Source: Streptomyces sp. SKN60 (GTDB lineage: Bacteria > Actinomycetota > Actinomycetes > Streptomycetales > Streptomycetaceae). Taken from it: a DNA stretch of 64,000 bases. Positions within the stretch are counted from its first letter, which is position 1; each line of letters begins with the position of its first letter. Both the position numbers and the translations under genes were made by a program. The notes beneath the pieces are model-generated. The model was not told where the DNA came from. It ran no database searches and saw only the letters and a list, made by a program, of their open reading frames with translations. The DNA is taken from assembly GCF_026236535.1 (NCBI RefSeq), contig NZ_JAHTMW010000005.1, positions 310,001 to 374,000 on the forward strand, given 5' to 3'. Below are positions 9,071 through 16,182 of the stretch, one piece after another.

Positions 9071-10269
9071 CCGCGTGCCTTCGCCAGATACATCAGCGCG
9101 TCCGCCGTGGACTGCGGGTCACTGCCCCGGGCCGCGTGGTAGTGCTCGATGTGCAGTCCGGCGCCGGTGCCCCGGCCGCCCTGCAGCTGCCCCGACATGC
9201 GGGCGCGGCGGGCGGTGAGGGCGAGCAGCCGGTCCAGCTTGGAGAGCGGCAGGACGGCCTCGGCCTCGCCGGCCTCGGCGAGGATCGCCGGGACACCGCC
9301 GGAGCGCGGCATGACGACACCACCGGTGGCGAGCATCGGGATGGTCGGGATGTTCACGCCGAAGGTCTTGCCGCCGACGATCGGCACCCAGCCGGGGACG
9401 CTGACCTTGACGCCGTTGACGGCGCGGATCATCCGGTTGATCAGGCCGATGACGGCGTTGATCGGGCCGGACACGCCGCTCTTGATGCCCTCGAAGGCGC
9501 GGGACGCGATGTCCTTGAGGCCGTTCCAGATGGACGACATCTTGTCCTTGACGGCCCGGAAGGCGTTCGGGATCGCCGTCTTGATCCAGTTGACCACCGG
9601 GGTGATGACGGCCTTGATGCCGTTCCAGACGGTGCGGATCACCGTCTTGATCGCGTTCATGACCGTGGTGATGACCGTCTTCCAGATCTTCACGTAGGTC
9701 TTGATGACGGTGGCCACCGCCTTGACGACGGTGGAGACGGCCTTCTTGATGCCGTTCCACACCGTCTTGATCAGGGCGCCGGCCTTCTTCATGATCGGGC
9801 CGATCGCCTTCATGACCGAGCTGATCACGGTCTTGATGGCGCTGAAGGCCTTCTTCATGATCGTCTGCATGGTCTTCGAGCGGGTCGCCATTTCGACGAC
9901 CTTCTCGATGAGCGGCATGAAGAGGTCGAGCAGACGGGCCAGGAAGTTGCCCTTCATGGACTTGTTGAGCTTGTCCTGGCCCTTCGCGGCCTTGCCGGCG
10001 CCGGACTCGTACTTGCCGAGCTTGCCGCCGGCGGACTGTCCGGTCTGGCCGGCCTTGGCCATGGACCGCTCGGCCTGGTCGGAAGCCGTCTTGAGGTTCT
10101 TGAGCTCTTTGGCGGACCCCTGGGCGGCGCCCTTGATGCCGCTGATGTTCTTTCCGGCCGACGAGGCGCGCTGACCGAGGGTCTGCGCGGCGCGGTCGGC
10201 GTCGGACGTGGCTGATCTGAACTGCTTCAGGGATCCGTTGGCGTTCTTCAGTGAACTGACGAGGGACAT
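9067..10269 (-). CDS. Tape-measure protein (short, 400 aa)
   Basis: A helical, Lys-rich N-terminus (SLKNANGSLKQFRSATSDADRAAQTL) is followed by tryptophan-containing repeats (TVWNGIKKAVSTVVKA, KIWKTVITTVMNAIKT, TVWNGIKAVITPVVN, SIWNGLKDIASRAFEGI), the tape-measure signature. The C-terminus has the recurrent KTFGVNIPTIPMLATGG and AEAGEAEAVLPLSKL motif. The protein should line the tail tube and set its length; 400 residues would predict a short tail. ATG at 10267-10269. Confidence 0.85.
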   Translation of the reverse strand: MSLVSSLKNANGSLKQFRSATSDADRAAQTLGQRASSAGKNISGIKGAAQGSAKELKNLKTASDQAERSMAKAGQTGQSAGGKLGKYESGAGKAAKGQDKLNKSMKGNFLARLLDLFMPLIEKVVEMATRSKTMQTIMKKAFSAIKTVISSVMKAIGPIMKKAGALIKTVWNGIKKAVSTVVKAVATVIKTYVKIWKTVITTVMNAIKTVIRTVWNGIKAVITPVVNWIKTAIPNAFRAVKDKMSSIWNGLKDIASRAFEGIKSGVSGPINAVIGLINRMIRAVNGVKVSVPGWVPIVGGKTFGVNIPTIPMLATGGVVMPRSGGVPAILAEAGEAEAVLPLSKLDRLLALTARRARMSGQLQGGRGTGAGLHIEHYHAARGSDPQSTADALMYLAKARG

Positions 10270-10316
10270 GACTGTCCACCTCTGCTACTGGATGGGGATG
10301 GTGCGCGGGGCGGAGG

Positions 10317-10946
10317 TCAGGACAGGGCCTGGGCGAGCAGATCGACACGGCGCTGGAGCAGCGTGACCTGGTCGGTCGTGCCCTGCAGCGCCGGGTTGGA
10401 CTCCATGTGACGGATCTGCTGGCGCGAGGTGTTGCTCCGGGTGGTCAGCCGTCCGACCTTCTTCTCCAGCACACCGATGCGCTTGTTGGAGTTCCCGATC
10501 TTCGTGTGCGCGCTGACGAGCATGTCCTGGAGGCGCCGGATGGCGTATTCGGGGGACTCCCGCTCACGCCGTTGCTTCTCCCGTTCCGACAGCTTCCAGA
10601 GGATGCCGAACCGGTTGCGCTCCCAGCCGTGCTTGGCGAAGAACTTCTCGATGGCCGGGTCGAAGTTGATGAGGGACATGAGCTCGAACTTGAAGATGGT
10701 GAACGCGAAGGCCGCACCGACGACCTCGGGGTCCTTCCAGAACTGCCACCACTTGCTCTCGGTCTCCTTCGCCACCCAGGCCTGGGTGGCGACCTGTGCG
10801 TCACCCGTGGTCTTGGCGAGGGCCGCCTCCCTGATCTCCGAGACCAGGGCGAAGTGGGCAAGGACCGATGCGTCGGCTTTGCCGTTCAGCCCGGCCCGTA
10901 GTGTGTTGATCTGGCCTTGCAGATTCTCGATGTCTTTGTCGCCCAT
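10317..10946 (-). CDS. Coiled-coil hypothetical protein (209 aa)
   Basis: I do not recognise this family. The protein starts with a coiled coil (DIENLQGQINTLRAGLNGKAD), has a hydrophobic central segment (DPEVVGAAFAFTIFKFELMSLI) and ends with a second long coiled coil (IGNSNKRIGVLEKKVGRLTTR). It sits immediately upstream of the tape-measure gene, just after a strong hairpin terminator, so it may begin its own transcription unit. A structural or chaperone role in tail assembly is possible. ATG at 10944-10946. Confidence 0.7.
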   Translation of the reverse strand: MGDKDIENLQGQINTLRAGLNGKADASVLAHFALVSEIREAALAKTTGDAQVATQAWVAKETESKWWQFWKDPEVVGAAFAFTIFKFELMSLINFDPAIEKFFAKHGWERNRFGILWKLSEREKQRRERESPEYAIRRLQDMLVSAHTKIGNSNKRIGVLEKKVGRLTTRSNTSRQQIRHMESNPALQGTTDQVTLLQRRVDLLAQALS

Positions 10947-10991
10947 CGTGTTCCTCCGATTCCGGATGCGGGGGCGGTGTGTGCCGCGGAA

Positions 10992-11033
10992 CGACGAAGC
11001 CCCTGCCTACGTCCGTAGGCAGGGGCTTCGTCG
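10992..11033. terminator. Strong bidirectional hairpin
   Basis: CGACGAAGCCCCTGCCTACG at 10992-11011 is followed two bases later by its exact reverse complement at 11014-11033. This perfect 20-bp dyad lies between the membrane-protein gene (11056-11457) and the coiled-coil gene (10317-10946). It should stop leftward transcription from the SOS-box promoter before the tail structural genes. Confidence 0.85.
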
Positions 11034-11055
11034 CGCGAAGGTGGCCGGGCCGGGC

Positions 11056-11457
11056 TCAGGTGGCCGGTCGGCCCGGATGCCGGCGGGTGACCCGGGACCG
11101 GTCCCGGAGTCGCACGGTGGCTACCAGCGCGACGCCGATCGCCACCAGTACCAGCGCCGAGAGCCAGTGGCGGGTCTGCTGCCCGAACACGAGGCAGGAG
11201 GCGGCGCCGACGCCCGTCGCCACTGCGGGGATCAGGGCCATGTGCCGGGGAGCGATGCGGTCGGTGAGCGAACCGACGGCGAAGTACCCGACGATGAAGC
11301 CGGCCAGCAGGGCGAGTTCGTACCAGCCGCCCCCGTCGGGAAGGGTGTAGCCCTTTCGGGTCCTGGCGAGCCCCAGGTCGACCGCCCCCGCGACTCCCCA
11401 GAAGAACGCGCTCCACGCCAACGCACCGAGAACGACGCGCCATCCCGTACTGGTCAT
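11056..11457 (-). CDS. Four-helix membrane protein (133 aa)
   Basis: Four hydrophobic segments are visible, at roughly residues 10-30 (ALAWSAFFWGVAGAVDLGL), 46-66 (LALLAGFIVGYFAVGSL), 73-91 (ALIPAVATGVGAASCLVFG) and 97-115 (ALVLVAIGVALVATVRL), followed by a basic tail. The gene lies 9 nt after the 64-aa gene and should be co-transcribed with it from the SOS-box promoter. Size and location would suit a holin or an envelope protein acting with the amidase, but there is no diagnostic motif, so this is speculation. Confidence 0.7.
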   Translation of the reverse strand: MTSTGWRVVLGALAWSAFFWGVAGAVDLGLARTRKGYTLPDGGGWYELALLAGFIVGYFAVGSLTDRIAPRHMALIPAVATGVGAASCLVFGQQTRHWLSALVLVAIGVALVATVRLRDRSRVTRRHPGRPAT

Positions 11458-11466
11458 GTCGCGATC

Positions 11467-11661
11467 CTAGGAGGCGTGCCTCAGCTCGGCCATGGCGTCG
11501 TTCCAGCCGGCCTTGTACGCGTGGAACTCGCGAGCCGCGATCTCGGCGTCGAGGGTGGCGAGCAGTGCGCGCTTGTCGAGGGGACCGGGGCCGCGGAGCA
11601 GCGCGTTGAGGCGGTCGTGGAGCGTGCTCTCGGTGTGGCTTCCCCCGGTCTGAGACGTCAT
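11467..11661 (-). CDS. Small hypothetical protein (64 aa), first gene after the SOS-box promoter
   Basis: This is an unrecognised small acidic/helical protein (LHDRLNALLRGPGPLDKRALLATLD, EFHAYKAGWNDAMAEL). I chose the ATG at 11659-11661, preceded by GGAAGGCAGGG, over an in-frame start 75 nt upstream, because that one would lie beyond the predicted promoter -10. The gene lies 9 nt before the membrane-protein gene. Confidence 0.65.
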   Translation of the reverse strand: MTSQTGGSHTESTLHDRLNALLRGPGPLDKRALLATLDAEIAAREFHAYKAGWNDAMAELRHAS

Positions 11662-11700
11662 GGTGCCCTGCCTTCCGGCTGTCGAACTGGTGTGCGAAGT

Positions 11701-11729
11701 ATTATCGAACGTAGGTTCGAGCTTGTCGA
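11701..11729 (-). promoter_or_regulatory. Promoter with a LexA/SOS box in its spacer
   Basis: On the minus strand TCGACA (-35, 11724-11729) and GATAAT (-10, 11701-11706) are 17 bp apart. The spacer and edge of the -10 contain the dyad TCGAAC-CTAC-GTTCGA (11705-11720). That matches the actinobacterial LexA operator TCGAAC-N4-GTTCGA at every arm position. LexA bound here would block this promoter until DNA damage. It drives the 64-aa and four-helix membrane genes leftward; the gene at 11913 diverges from it. Confidence 0.8.
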
Positions 11730-11912
11730 GCCGCAAACCCCTGACGGCGTGTCTTCTCGCCCGGTCCCCGCTGGGGTTGGTCCTTGATAAGGGCTGGTGT
11801 TCGACCGGGTACTCTGGAGGACGCGTTCCCCGGACCTGACACAGTCAGGGGTGCGACGGGGCGCGAGGGGCGCGCGGGGGAACCCCAGGGGGTTGGAAGG
11901 CAGTGTTGACGC

Positions 11913-12686
11913 ATGGACACGGAGCCGGGCGGTAACCGGCGGGAGCGGGTCATCGACTGGCTCGAATCCCATCCGGATCTGCCTCATCTCTTCGCGTGGC
12001 TCGCCGAGCTCGTCCACGTCGCCGGCTACGCCCCCGAGGACCTGGTCGTGCTGCCCCGAGCCGAGGTGGACCGCCGCGAGACCGCCGCGTTCACCGCCGG
12101 GTGGGCCGAGGCCGTATCCGACGAACTCCCGCGCATACGGCGGGAGTACGAGAAGCGCGTGGCCGACGCGTACGCCCAGGGGCAGGGCGACGCGCGCGGC
12201 ATCCGCCGGCCCCAGCGCCGTACCGACGCGCACGCGCCGGACGGGGCCGGGGCCCGGGTCATCCCGCTGCCCTTCGCCCGGCTGCTCGAACCGCCGGCCG
12301 CGGTGGTCCAGGCCGAGGAACGGGTACGCCGGGAGCGTGAGCTGTTCGAGCAGCGGTCCGAGCCCGAGCCCGGGCCGGAGGCGGGGCCGGAGCCGGACCT
12401 CGTACCCCTGCCCGTACCGGAACCGGATCCCGACACCGACACCGAGCCCGGGCCCGGGCCCGGGCCCGAGGCGGACCAGGGCCGCACCCGGCGGAACGCC
12501 CAGCCCGTCCGCAAGGTCGTCCGCGGCAAGGGCGGGCGGCCCATCGTGCCGCCGCTCGACAACGTGCCCGCGCAGGACGCGCGCGCGGGCGCGCGGGGGC
12601 GCCGGCTCTCCGAGCGGGCCAGGGCCCTGGAGGAGGAGCTGGCCGCCGAGCGAGCACAGGAAGCGCCCCCGGAGCCCGCTCCCTGA
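11913..12686 (+). CDS. Acidic/proline-rich hypothetical protein (257 aa) embedded in the tail module
   Basis: I do not recognise this protein. It is on the plus strand, opposite to all tail genes. The N-terminal 95 residues (IDWLESHPDLPHLFAWLAELVHVAG, VLPRAEVDRRETAAFTAGWAEAV) are helical. A Pro/Glu/Asp-rich low-complexity stretch occupies about residues 150-190, and a basic segment (RKVVRGKGGRPIVPPLDNV) precedes a C-terminal coiled coil. ATG at 11913. It ends inside a strong hairpin, so it is monocistronic and isolated from the leftward operon. It may share the SOS-box intergenic region for control. Confidence 0.65.
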   Translation: MDTEPGGNRRERVIDWLESHPDLPHLFAWLAELVHVAGYAPEDLVVLPRAEVDRRETAAFTAGWAEAVSDELPRIRREYEKRVADAYAQGQGDARGIRRPQRRTDAHAPDGAGARVIPLPFARLLEPPAAVVQAEERVRRERELFEQRSEPEPGPEAGPEPDLVPLPVPEPDPDTDTEPGPGPGPEADQGRTRRNAQPVRKVVRGKGGRPIVPPLDNVPAQDARAGARGRRLSERARALEEELAAERAQEAPPEPAP

Positions 12687-12706
12687 CGGGAACGGGCTTC
12701 CGGGGG
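12667..12706. terminator. Hairpin overlapping the stop of the plus-strand gene
   Basis: CCCCGGAGCCCGCTCCC at 12667-12683 pairs with GGGAACGGGCTTCCGGGG at 12689-12706, with one bulge. The stop codon of the 257-aa gene lies in the loop. It would terminate rightward transcription and may also reduce leftward transcription from the tail chaperone gene. Confidence 0.7.
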
Positions 12707-12756
12707 CCGTGGGGGGTGACACGGGTGCGACACGGGGGCACACCGGGGCGGCGGCG

Positions 12757-13185
12757 TCAGCCGAAGAAACGGGCGAGCGCGAGCGGCGAGATCGCCTCCT
12801 CGGCACCCCCGTCCGCCGCGGAACCGCCCGCCCCCTCGCCGTCCTCGTCCTCGTCCTTGACGCCCGGACGCGGTACCGGCTTGGGGAAATCGGGCTGATC
12901 GTCGTCCTCGTCGGAGTTGACGCACTGGAACATCCAGTTGGCGACGGCCAGATGGTCCACCGCCGCGGCGAGGAGATGATCGGAGAGAGACCACTCCGCC
13001 GCCTCCCCGTGCAGCTCCCGCTGCACGGCACAGTCGTGCGGAAGGTTCTTGACCAGCACCATCAGGCGCCGGCTGGACAGCTCCCCGCGATACCAGTCGA
13101 GAAGATCGACCCGGTAGTAGCGGAGCAGGTCCGCCTCAAGGGCCTCGGCGTGTTCGTCGACGAACTCGACGAGGCTCAGTCTTCC
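12757..13185 (-). CDS. Tail assembly chaperone, downstream (T-type) part made by -1 frameshift
   Basis: This open frame has no convincing start of its own; the first ATG, at 13062, lacks a ribosome site. It is open without stops up to a GGGGG run at 13184-13188, inside the end of the upstream chaperone gene. Moving from that frame into this one is a -1 step, the arrangement known for lambda G/GT and for siphophage tail chaperones generally. The added domain reads through VEFVDEHAEALEADLLRYYR, DLLDWYRGELSSRRL, HLLAAAVDHLAVANWMFQC and then a long Asp/Glu/Pro-rich tail. The LLRYYR / DLLDWYRGE block is typical of actinophage chaperones. Confidence 0.78.
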   Translation of the reverse strand, partial: GRLSLVEFVDEHAEALEADLLRYYRVDLLDWYRGELSSRRLMVLVKNLPHDCAVQRELHGEAAEWSLSDHLLAAAVDHLAVANWMFQCVNSDEDDDQPDFPKPVPRPGVKDEDEDGEGAGGSAADGGAEEAISPLALARFFG

Positions 13186-13466
13186 CCCAGGCCGAGCCCG
13201 GTCTCCTTGCCGTAGGCCTCCAGGATCGCGGCGATGTCCTGCATCGTGAGGTCGTGCTCCTCGAAGCGGACGTACTGCTCCTCACCCATCAGGAGTTCGA
13301 GCAGACCGTCCACGTCGTTGTCGTCGAGCTTGCGCAGGGCCTTGGCGGTCTTGCGGGACAGCTCGGTCGGGAGCGTGTAGGACTCGCCGTCCAGCTCGAA
13401 GGACCAGGTGCGGCCGTGGGCCTCCAGTCGCTGGGCGCGAGCGGCGTTGACGTCGAAACGGGCCAT
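13176..13466 (-). CDS. Tail assembly chaperone, zero-frame (G-type) product
   Basis: This 96-residue protein (MARFDVNAARAQRLEAHGRT, FELDGESYTLPTELSRKTA, LLELLMGEEQYVRFEEHDL) matches small actinophage tail assembly chaperones in size and position, between the major tail protein and the tape measure. It should coat the tape-measure protein during tube assembly. The end of the gene carries CTG GGG GAA GAC TGA. Slippage on the GGGGG run yields the longer fusion with the next frame. ATG at 13464-13466. Confidence 0.85.
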   Translation of the reverse strand: MARFDVNAARAQRLEAHGRTWSFELDGESYTLPTELSRKTAKALRKLDDNDVDGLLELLMGEEQYVRFEEHDLTMQDIAAILEAYGKETGLGLGED

Positions 13467-13511
13467 GGTGTGCGTACTCCTGTGTTCGAAGGGGTGAAGA
13501 GAGGAGGGGGT

Positions 13512-13542
13512 GGGGCGGGACGGCGGTGTGCCGTCCCGCCCC
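13512..13542 (-). terminator. Attenuator-like hairpin after the major tail gene
   Basis: GGGGCGGGACGG (13512-13523) pairs perfectly with CCGTCCCGCCCC (13531-13542) around a 7-nt loop. It sits just downstream of the major tail gene and before the chaperone gene. Partial termination here would give the excess of tube protein that tails need. No T-run is visible, as is usual in this high-GC context. Confidence 0.65.
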
Positions 13543-13552
13543 TGGGGGTGGA

Positions 13553-14161
13553 TCAGGCCGCGTAGCTGGTGTCCTTCATGTGGAAGGTGGCCAGCGGCTG
13601 GCCGGCGCCGTTCGACATGGCCGTGAAGGTGATGCCCAGGGTGGACGCCGCCTTGCGGGCCAGCTTGATGTCGTCGGTGGCGGTCACCTGGCCGCGCGGG
13701 ATGATGAAGCGGTACGTGACCGCGACGTTGCCGGTGGCGCCGGCCTTGGCGTCGGTGAACTCCAGGCCGAGGGCGCGCACGTCCGCGAACGGACGCTCGG
13801 AGATCTCGTACTTGTAGGAGTCCGCCGGCGTGCCGTCCGCCTCGACCTTGCCGCCGCCCATGAAGAGCTTCAGGGTGTCCTCGTTGAACTGGAGCAGGGA
13901 GAACTTCAGCGAGAGGTCACGGGCCGAGTAGATGTAGTGCACCGGGGAGACCGACTGCCACGAGTCGATGGGCTCCAGCTTGTCCTTCTTGGAGAAGGTG
14001 ACGCCGTCACCGGTCGTGTAGCCCAGGTTGGTCCAGCCGGTGCCCCAGTCGCTGTCGGCCGGCTCGGCGGTGCCGAAGACCGGGGCGGTGGCGCCGACGG
14101 CACCGATGTAGAGCTTGCCGGTACCGGCGACGCGGATCTCGGCGGAGTTGTTTCCTGCCAT
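13553..14161 (-). CDS. Major tail (tube) protein
   Basis: This 202-residue protein resembles siphophage major tail proteins: NSAEIRVAGTGKLYIGAVG at the start, DSDWGTGWTNLGYTTGDGV, then the conserved TFSKKDKLEPIDSWQS, ending with a domain that closes the tube ring (VTYRFIIPRGQVTATDDIKLARKA). It polymerises into the non-contractile tube; no sheath protein is encoded nearby. It is followed by the two chaperone frames and the tape measure in the standard order. ATG at 14159-14161. Confidence 0.88.
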   Translation of the reverse strand: MAGNNSAEIRVAGTGKLYIGAVGATAPVFGTAEPADSDWGTGWTNLGYTTGDGVTFSKKDKLEPIDSWQSVSPVHYIYSARDLSLKFSLLQFNEDTLKLFMGGGKVEADGTPADSYKYEISERPFADVRALGLEFTDAKAGATGNVAVTYRFIIPRGQVTATDDIKLARKAASTLGITFTAMSNGAGQPLATFHMKDTSYAA

Positions 14162-14237
14162 GGTGGGTCTTCTCCTTGATGAGAGGGGTGGGGGCGCCGC
14201 CCCGGTCCGGAGGGCTTCCGGGGGCCGGGTACGGCAA

Positions 14238-14265
14238 AGGCCCCGCCGGACGGTCCGGCGAGGCC
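14238..14265 (-). terminator. Hairpin between tail terminator and major tail genes
   Basis: GGCCCCGCCGGA and TCCGGCGAGGCC form a stem around a three-base loop with one internal mismatch. The hairpin lies in the 150-bp gap between the tail terminator gene and the major tail gene. It may separate a low-level from a high-level transcription unit. Confidence 0.5.
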
Positions 14266-14311
14266 TGGTCTGTGGGGTGCGCGCGGTGGGCGCGGGCGAC
14301 CGTGGTGACCC

Positions 14312-14722
14312 TTACGGGTTGACGGTCAGGGAGACCTGGATGACGACCAGGTAGCGGTTGGCGCCGCGGTAGAGGTAGTCGGGCATCCAGCGCGGCCCGT
14401 CCATCTCCTCCACGTCCTGGACGAGACTGTTGCCGAGCGGCTTGCCGATCTTGTCCAGCAGCGCCTTGCGGGCGGCGTTGGCGAGGAGGTGCGCGGCGGG
14501 CTTCGTCGCCGCGTACACCTCGAATTCGACCAGCGGCTTGTCCAGGTGCAGATCACCGATCCAGGCGCCGCCGCGGCGGTTCACCAGGACGGCGCTCTGC
14601 GTGCCGTCGAAGCCGGCGGGGGCCTGGGCGGCGACCGTGACGCCGGCCAGCGCCGGGTCGGCCTTGAGGACGTCGACGACCAGCTTCTCGACGTCCGGGA
14701 ACGCACTCGGGGGAGTGGTCAT
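14312..14722 (-). CDS. Tail terminator/completion-like protein (136 aa)
   Basis: This is the first gene of the leftward tail operon. The order DVEKLVVDVLKADPAL, AVLVNRRGGAWIGDL, KPLVEFEVYAATKPAAHLLAN, LYRGANRYLVVIQVSLTV fits the alpha/beta fold of the tail terminator that caps the tube at its head-proximal end. I chose the ATG at 14720-14722, with GAGGAG eight bases upstream, over longer in-frame options that run into the promoter region. In siphophages head-completion genes come directly before this gene; here they are absent. Confidence 0.78.
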   Translation of the reverse strand: MTTPPSAFPDVEKLVVDVLKADPALAGVTVAAQAPAGFDGTQSAVLVNRRGGAWIGDLHLDKPLVEFEVYAATKPAAHLLANAARKALLDKIGKPLGNSLVQDVEEMDGPRWMPDYLYRGANRYLVVIQVSLTVNP

Positions 14723-15056
14723 GACGGTGCTCCTCAGGAGACGGGGGCGTGGTGGCGGGTGGTGCGGGTGGTGCGGGTGGTACGGGGGCCGCCCGGGGCG
14801 CTCGACGCGGGGAAGGGGCGGGGGCGCGGACGAGCCCGGCGCCGGACGGCGGAGCTGCGGCCCGTCTCGCGGGCACAGCTCCGCCGCTGCACCAACTGTG
14901 ACAGACGAGCGTGCGCGCACGCAACTAGTTCGGTGATCGATTTCCGGGCCGGTCGGTGGAAGGTTCGGCACACCCGCCCTGACCTGGGAGAACACTCTTC
15001 CGGGACCGGGCGACGCCCGATAGGTTGGGCTCCCCGAACCCGAGGAGGAGCCACCC
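14723..15056. other. Divergent intergenic region between the tail operon and the ATP-grasp gene
   Basis: I see no gene here. It must hold the leftward promoter of the tail operon and the rightward promoter of the ATP-grasp gene. Its one clear element is the palindromic site at 14911-14927, described separately. A G-rich repetitive stretch of GGTGCGGGTGGT type lies near 14755-14785. Confidence 0.6.
14911..14927. promoter_or_regulatory. Candidate operator A (tail operon)
   Basis: GTGCGCGCACGCAACTA is identical at 15 of 17 positions to GTGCGAGCTCGCAACTA at 17431-17447, upstream of the regulator operon. Here it contains the perfect dyad GCGTGCGCGCACGC. Read leftward it begins TAGTTGCG, which could act as a -35 element, so a protein bound here would control the tail operon. 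The HTH protein at 17573 is the obvious candidate. Inference only. Confidence 0.6.
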
Positions 15057-15911
15057 GTGTCCGCCGCCCCCGCCGCGCCCGCCGCCCGTCCCCGTCTCCT
15101 CTACGTCACCGACCTCGCCTATCCGGCCCGCGGCCGCCGCTACTGCGACGAGGACATCGCCCTCACCGCCCGGCTGCGCGAGCGCTTCGACCTCGCGCTC
15201 TGCCACCCGCGCGACGCGGCCGCGCTCATGGAGCCGTTCGACGCGGTCGTCGTCCGCAACAGCGGGCCCGTGCTGCACTACCAGGAGGCGTACGACGCCT
15301 TCCGCGCCCGGGCCCGCGCGCTCGGCACCCGCGTCTACAACCCGCTGCACGGGCGCGGCGACATGGCCGGCAAGCAGTACCTGCTCGACCTCACCGCCGC
15401 CGGGCTCCCCGTCATCCCCACCGTCGACCGCCCCGCCGACCTCGACCGGCTCCCCGAGGCGGCGCGCTACGCCGTCAAGCCCAAGGCCGGCGCCGACTCC
15501 ATAGGCCTGCGCTTCCTCCCGTACGAGGAACTCGCCGCGCTCGACTACACCGAGGGCGCCGGGCTCCTCGTCCAGCCGCGGATCGACTTCCGCTACGAGG
15601 TCTCCTTCTACTTCGTGGACGACCGCTTCCAGTACGCCCTCCACGCCCCCGACCCCGAGCAGCGCTGGGTCCTGGAGCCGTACGAGCCCACGGCCGCCGA
15701 CCTCGACTTCGCGCGCCGCTTCATCGCCTGGAACACCCTCGACCACGGCATCCAGCGCGTCGACGCCTGCCGCGCCCCCGACGGCGAACTGCTCCTCGTC
15801 GAGCTGGAGGACCTCAACCCGTACCTCTCCCTCGACCGGGTGCCCCAGGACGTCCGGGACCGCTTCGTCGACGCGATGGGCGACTCGCTCGACGCCTTCC
15901 TGAAGGCATGA
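15057..15911 (+). CDS. ATP-grasp enzyme (RimK/glutathione synthetase-like, 284 aa)
   Basis: The GTG start at 15057 follows GAGGAGGAG. The protein has an N-terminal Rossmann-like half (RPRLLYVTDLAYPARG, FDAVVVRNSGPV) and an ATP-grasp half: the MAGKQYLLDLTAAGLPVIPT lid, the lysine-containing AVKPKAGADSIGLRFL, and the metal-site region DGELLLVELEDLNPYLSLD. Such enzymes ligate a carboxylate to an amine; the substrate is unknown. It stands alone between the tail operon and the regulators and ends in a strong terminator. It could modify a tail or cell-surface component, or it may be a resident host gene. Confidence 0.75.
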   Translation: MSAAPAAPAARPRLLYVTDLAYPARGRRYCDEDIALTARLRERFDLALCHPRDAAALMEPFDAVVVRNSGPVLHYQEAYDAFRARARALGTRVYNPLHGRGDMAGKQYLLDLTAAGLPVIPTVDRPADLDRLPEAARYAVKPKAGADSIGLRFLPYEELAALDYTEGAGLLVQPRIDFRYEVSFYFVDDRFQYALHAPDPEQRWVLEPYEPTAADLDFARRFIAWNTLDHGIQRVDACRAPDGELLLVELEDLNPYLSLDRVPQDVRDRFVDAMGDSLDAFLKA

Positions 15912-15914
15912 CGA

Positions 15915-15948
15915 AGGGCCCCGTGTCTCGGGTGAGACACGGGGCCCT
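15915..15948. terminator. Bidirectional terminator
   Basis: AGGGCCCCGTGTCTC (15915-15929) and GAGACACGGGGCCCT (15934-15948) form a perfect 15-bp stem with a GGGT loop. It lies between the convergent ATP-grasp gene and the small HTH gene. Confidence 0.88.
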
Positions 15949-15966
15949 CTACGTGAGTGAGGTGCG

Positions 15967-16182
15967 TCAGGCCGTACGGGGCTTCCGCCGGGCCGCGCGT
16001 TCCGCCGCGAAGACGTCCTCCAGGCGGAACAGCTGGGCGCGGCCGGCCTTGCCCGCGGCGCGCAGGTGGCCCAGCTGGACCCACTTGCGGATGGTCGCCG
16101 GGGCGACGCCCGCCTCCTCGGCGGCGAGCGGGCCCGGGATGAGGGCCGGGAGGGGGAGGGACAGGGCGGTCGCGCTCAGCAT
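15967..16182 (-). CDS. Small MerR/excisionase-like HTH protein (71 aa)
   Basis: Residues 20-50 (LAAEEAGVAPATIRKWVQLG, then HLRAAGKAGRAQLFRLEDVF) are a winged-helix HTH of the MerR/Xis type that reads DNA and often sets a lysogeny or excision switch. The ATG at 16180-16182 overlaps the stop of the upstream gene by 7 nt (ATGCTGA), so it is coupled within the regulatory operon. It is the last gene before the terminator. Confidence 0.8.
   Translation of the reverse strand: MLSATALSLPLPALIPGPLAAEEAGVAPATIRKWVQLGHLRAAGKAGRAQLFRLEDVFAAERAARRKPRTA

Noticed and set aside
1..14722. Contractile injection system (eCIS or R-type tailocin)
   Set aside because: No sheath, no baseplate wedge and no AAA+ ATPase are present; the gene order is that of siphovirus tails.
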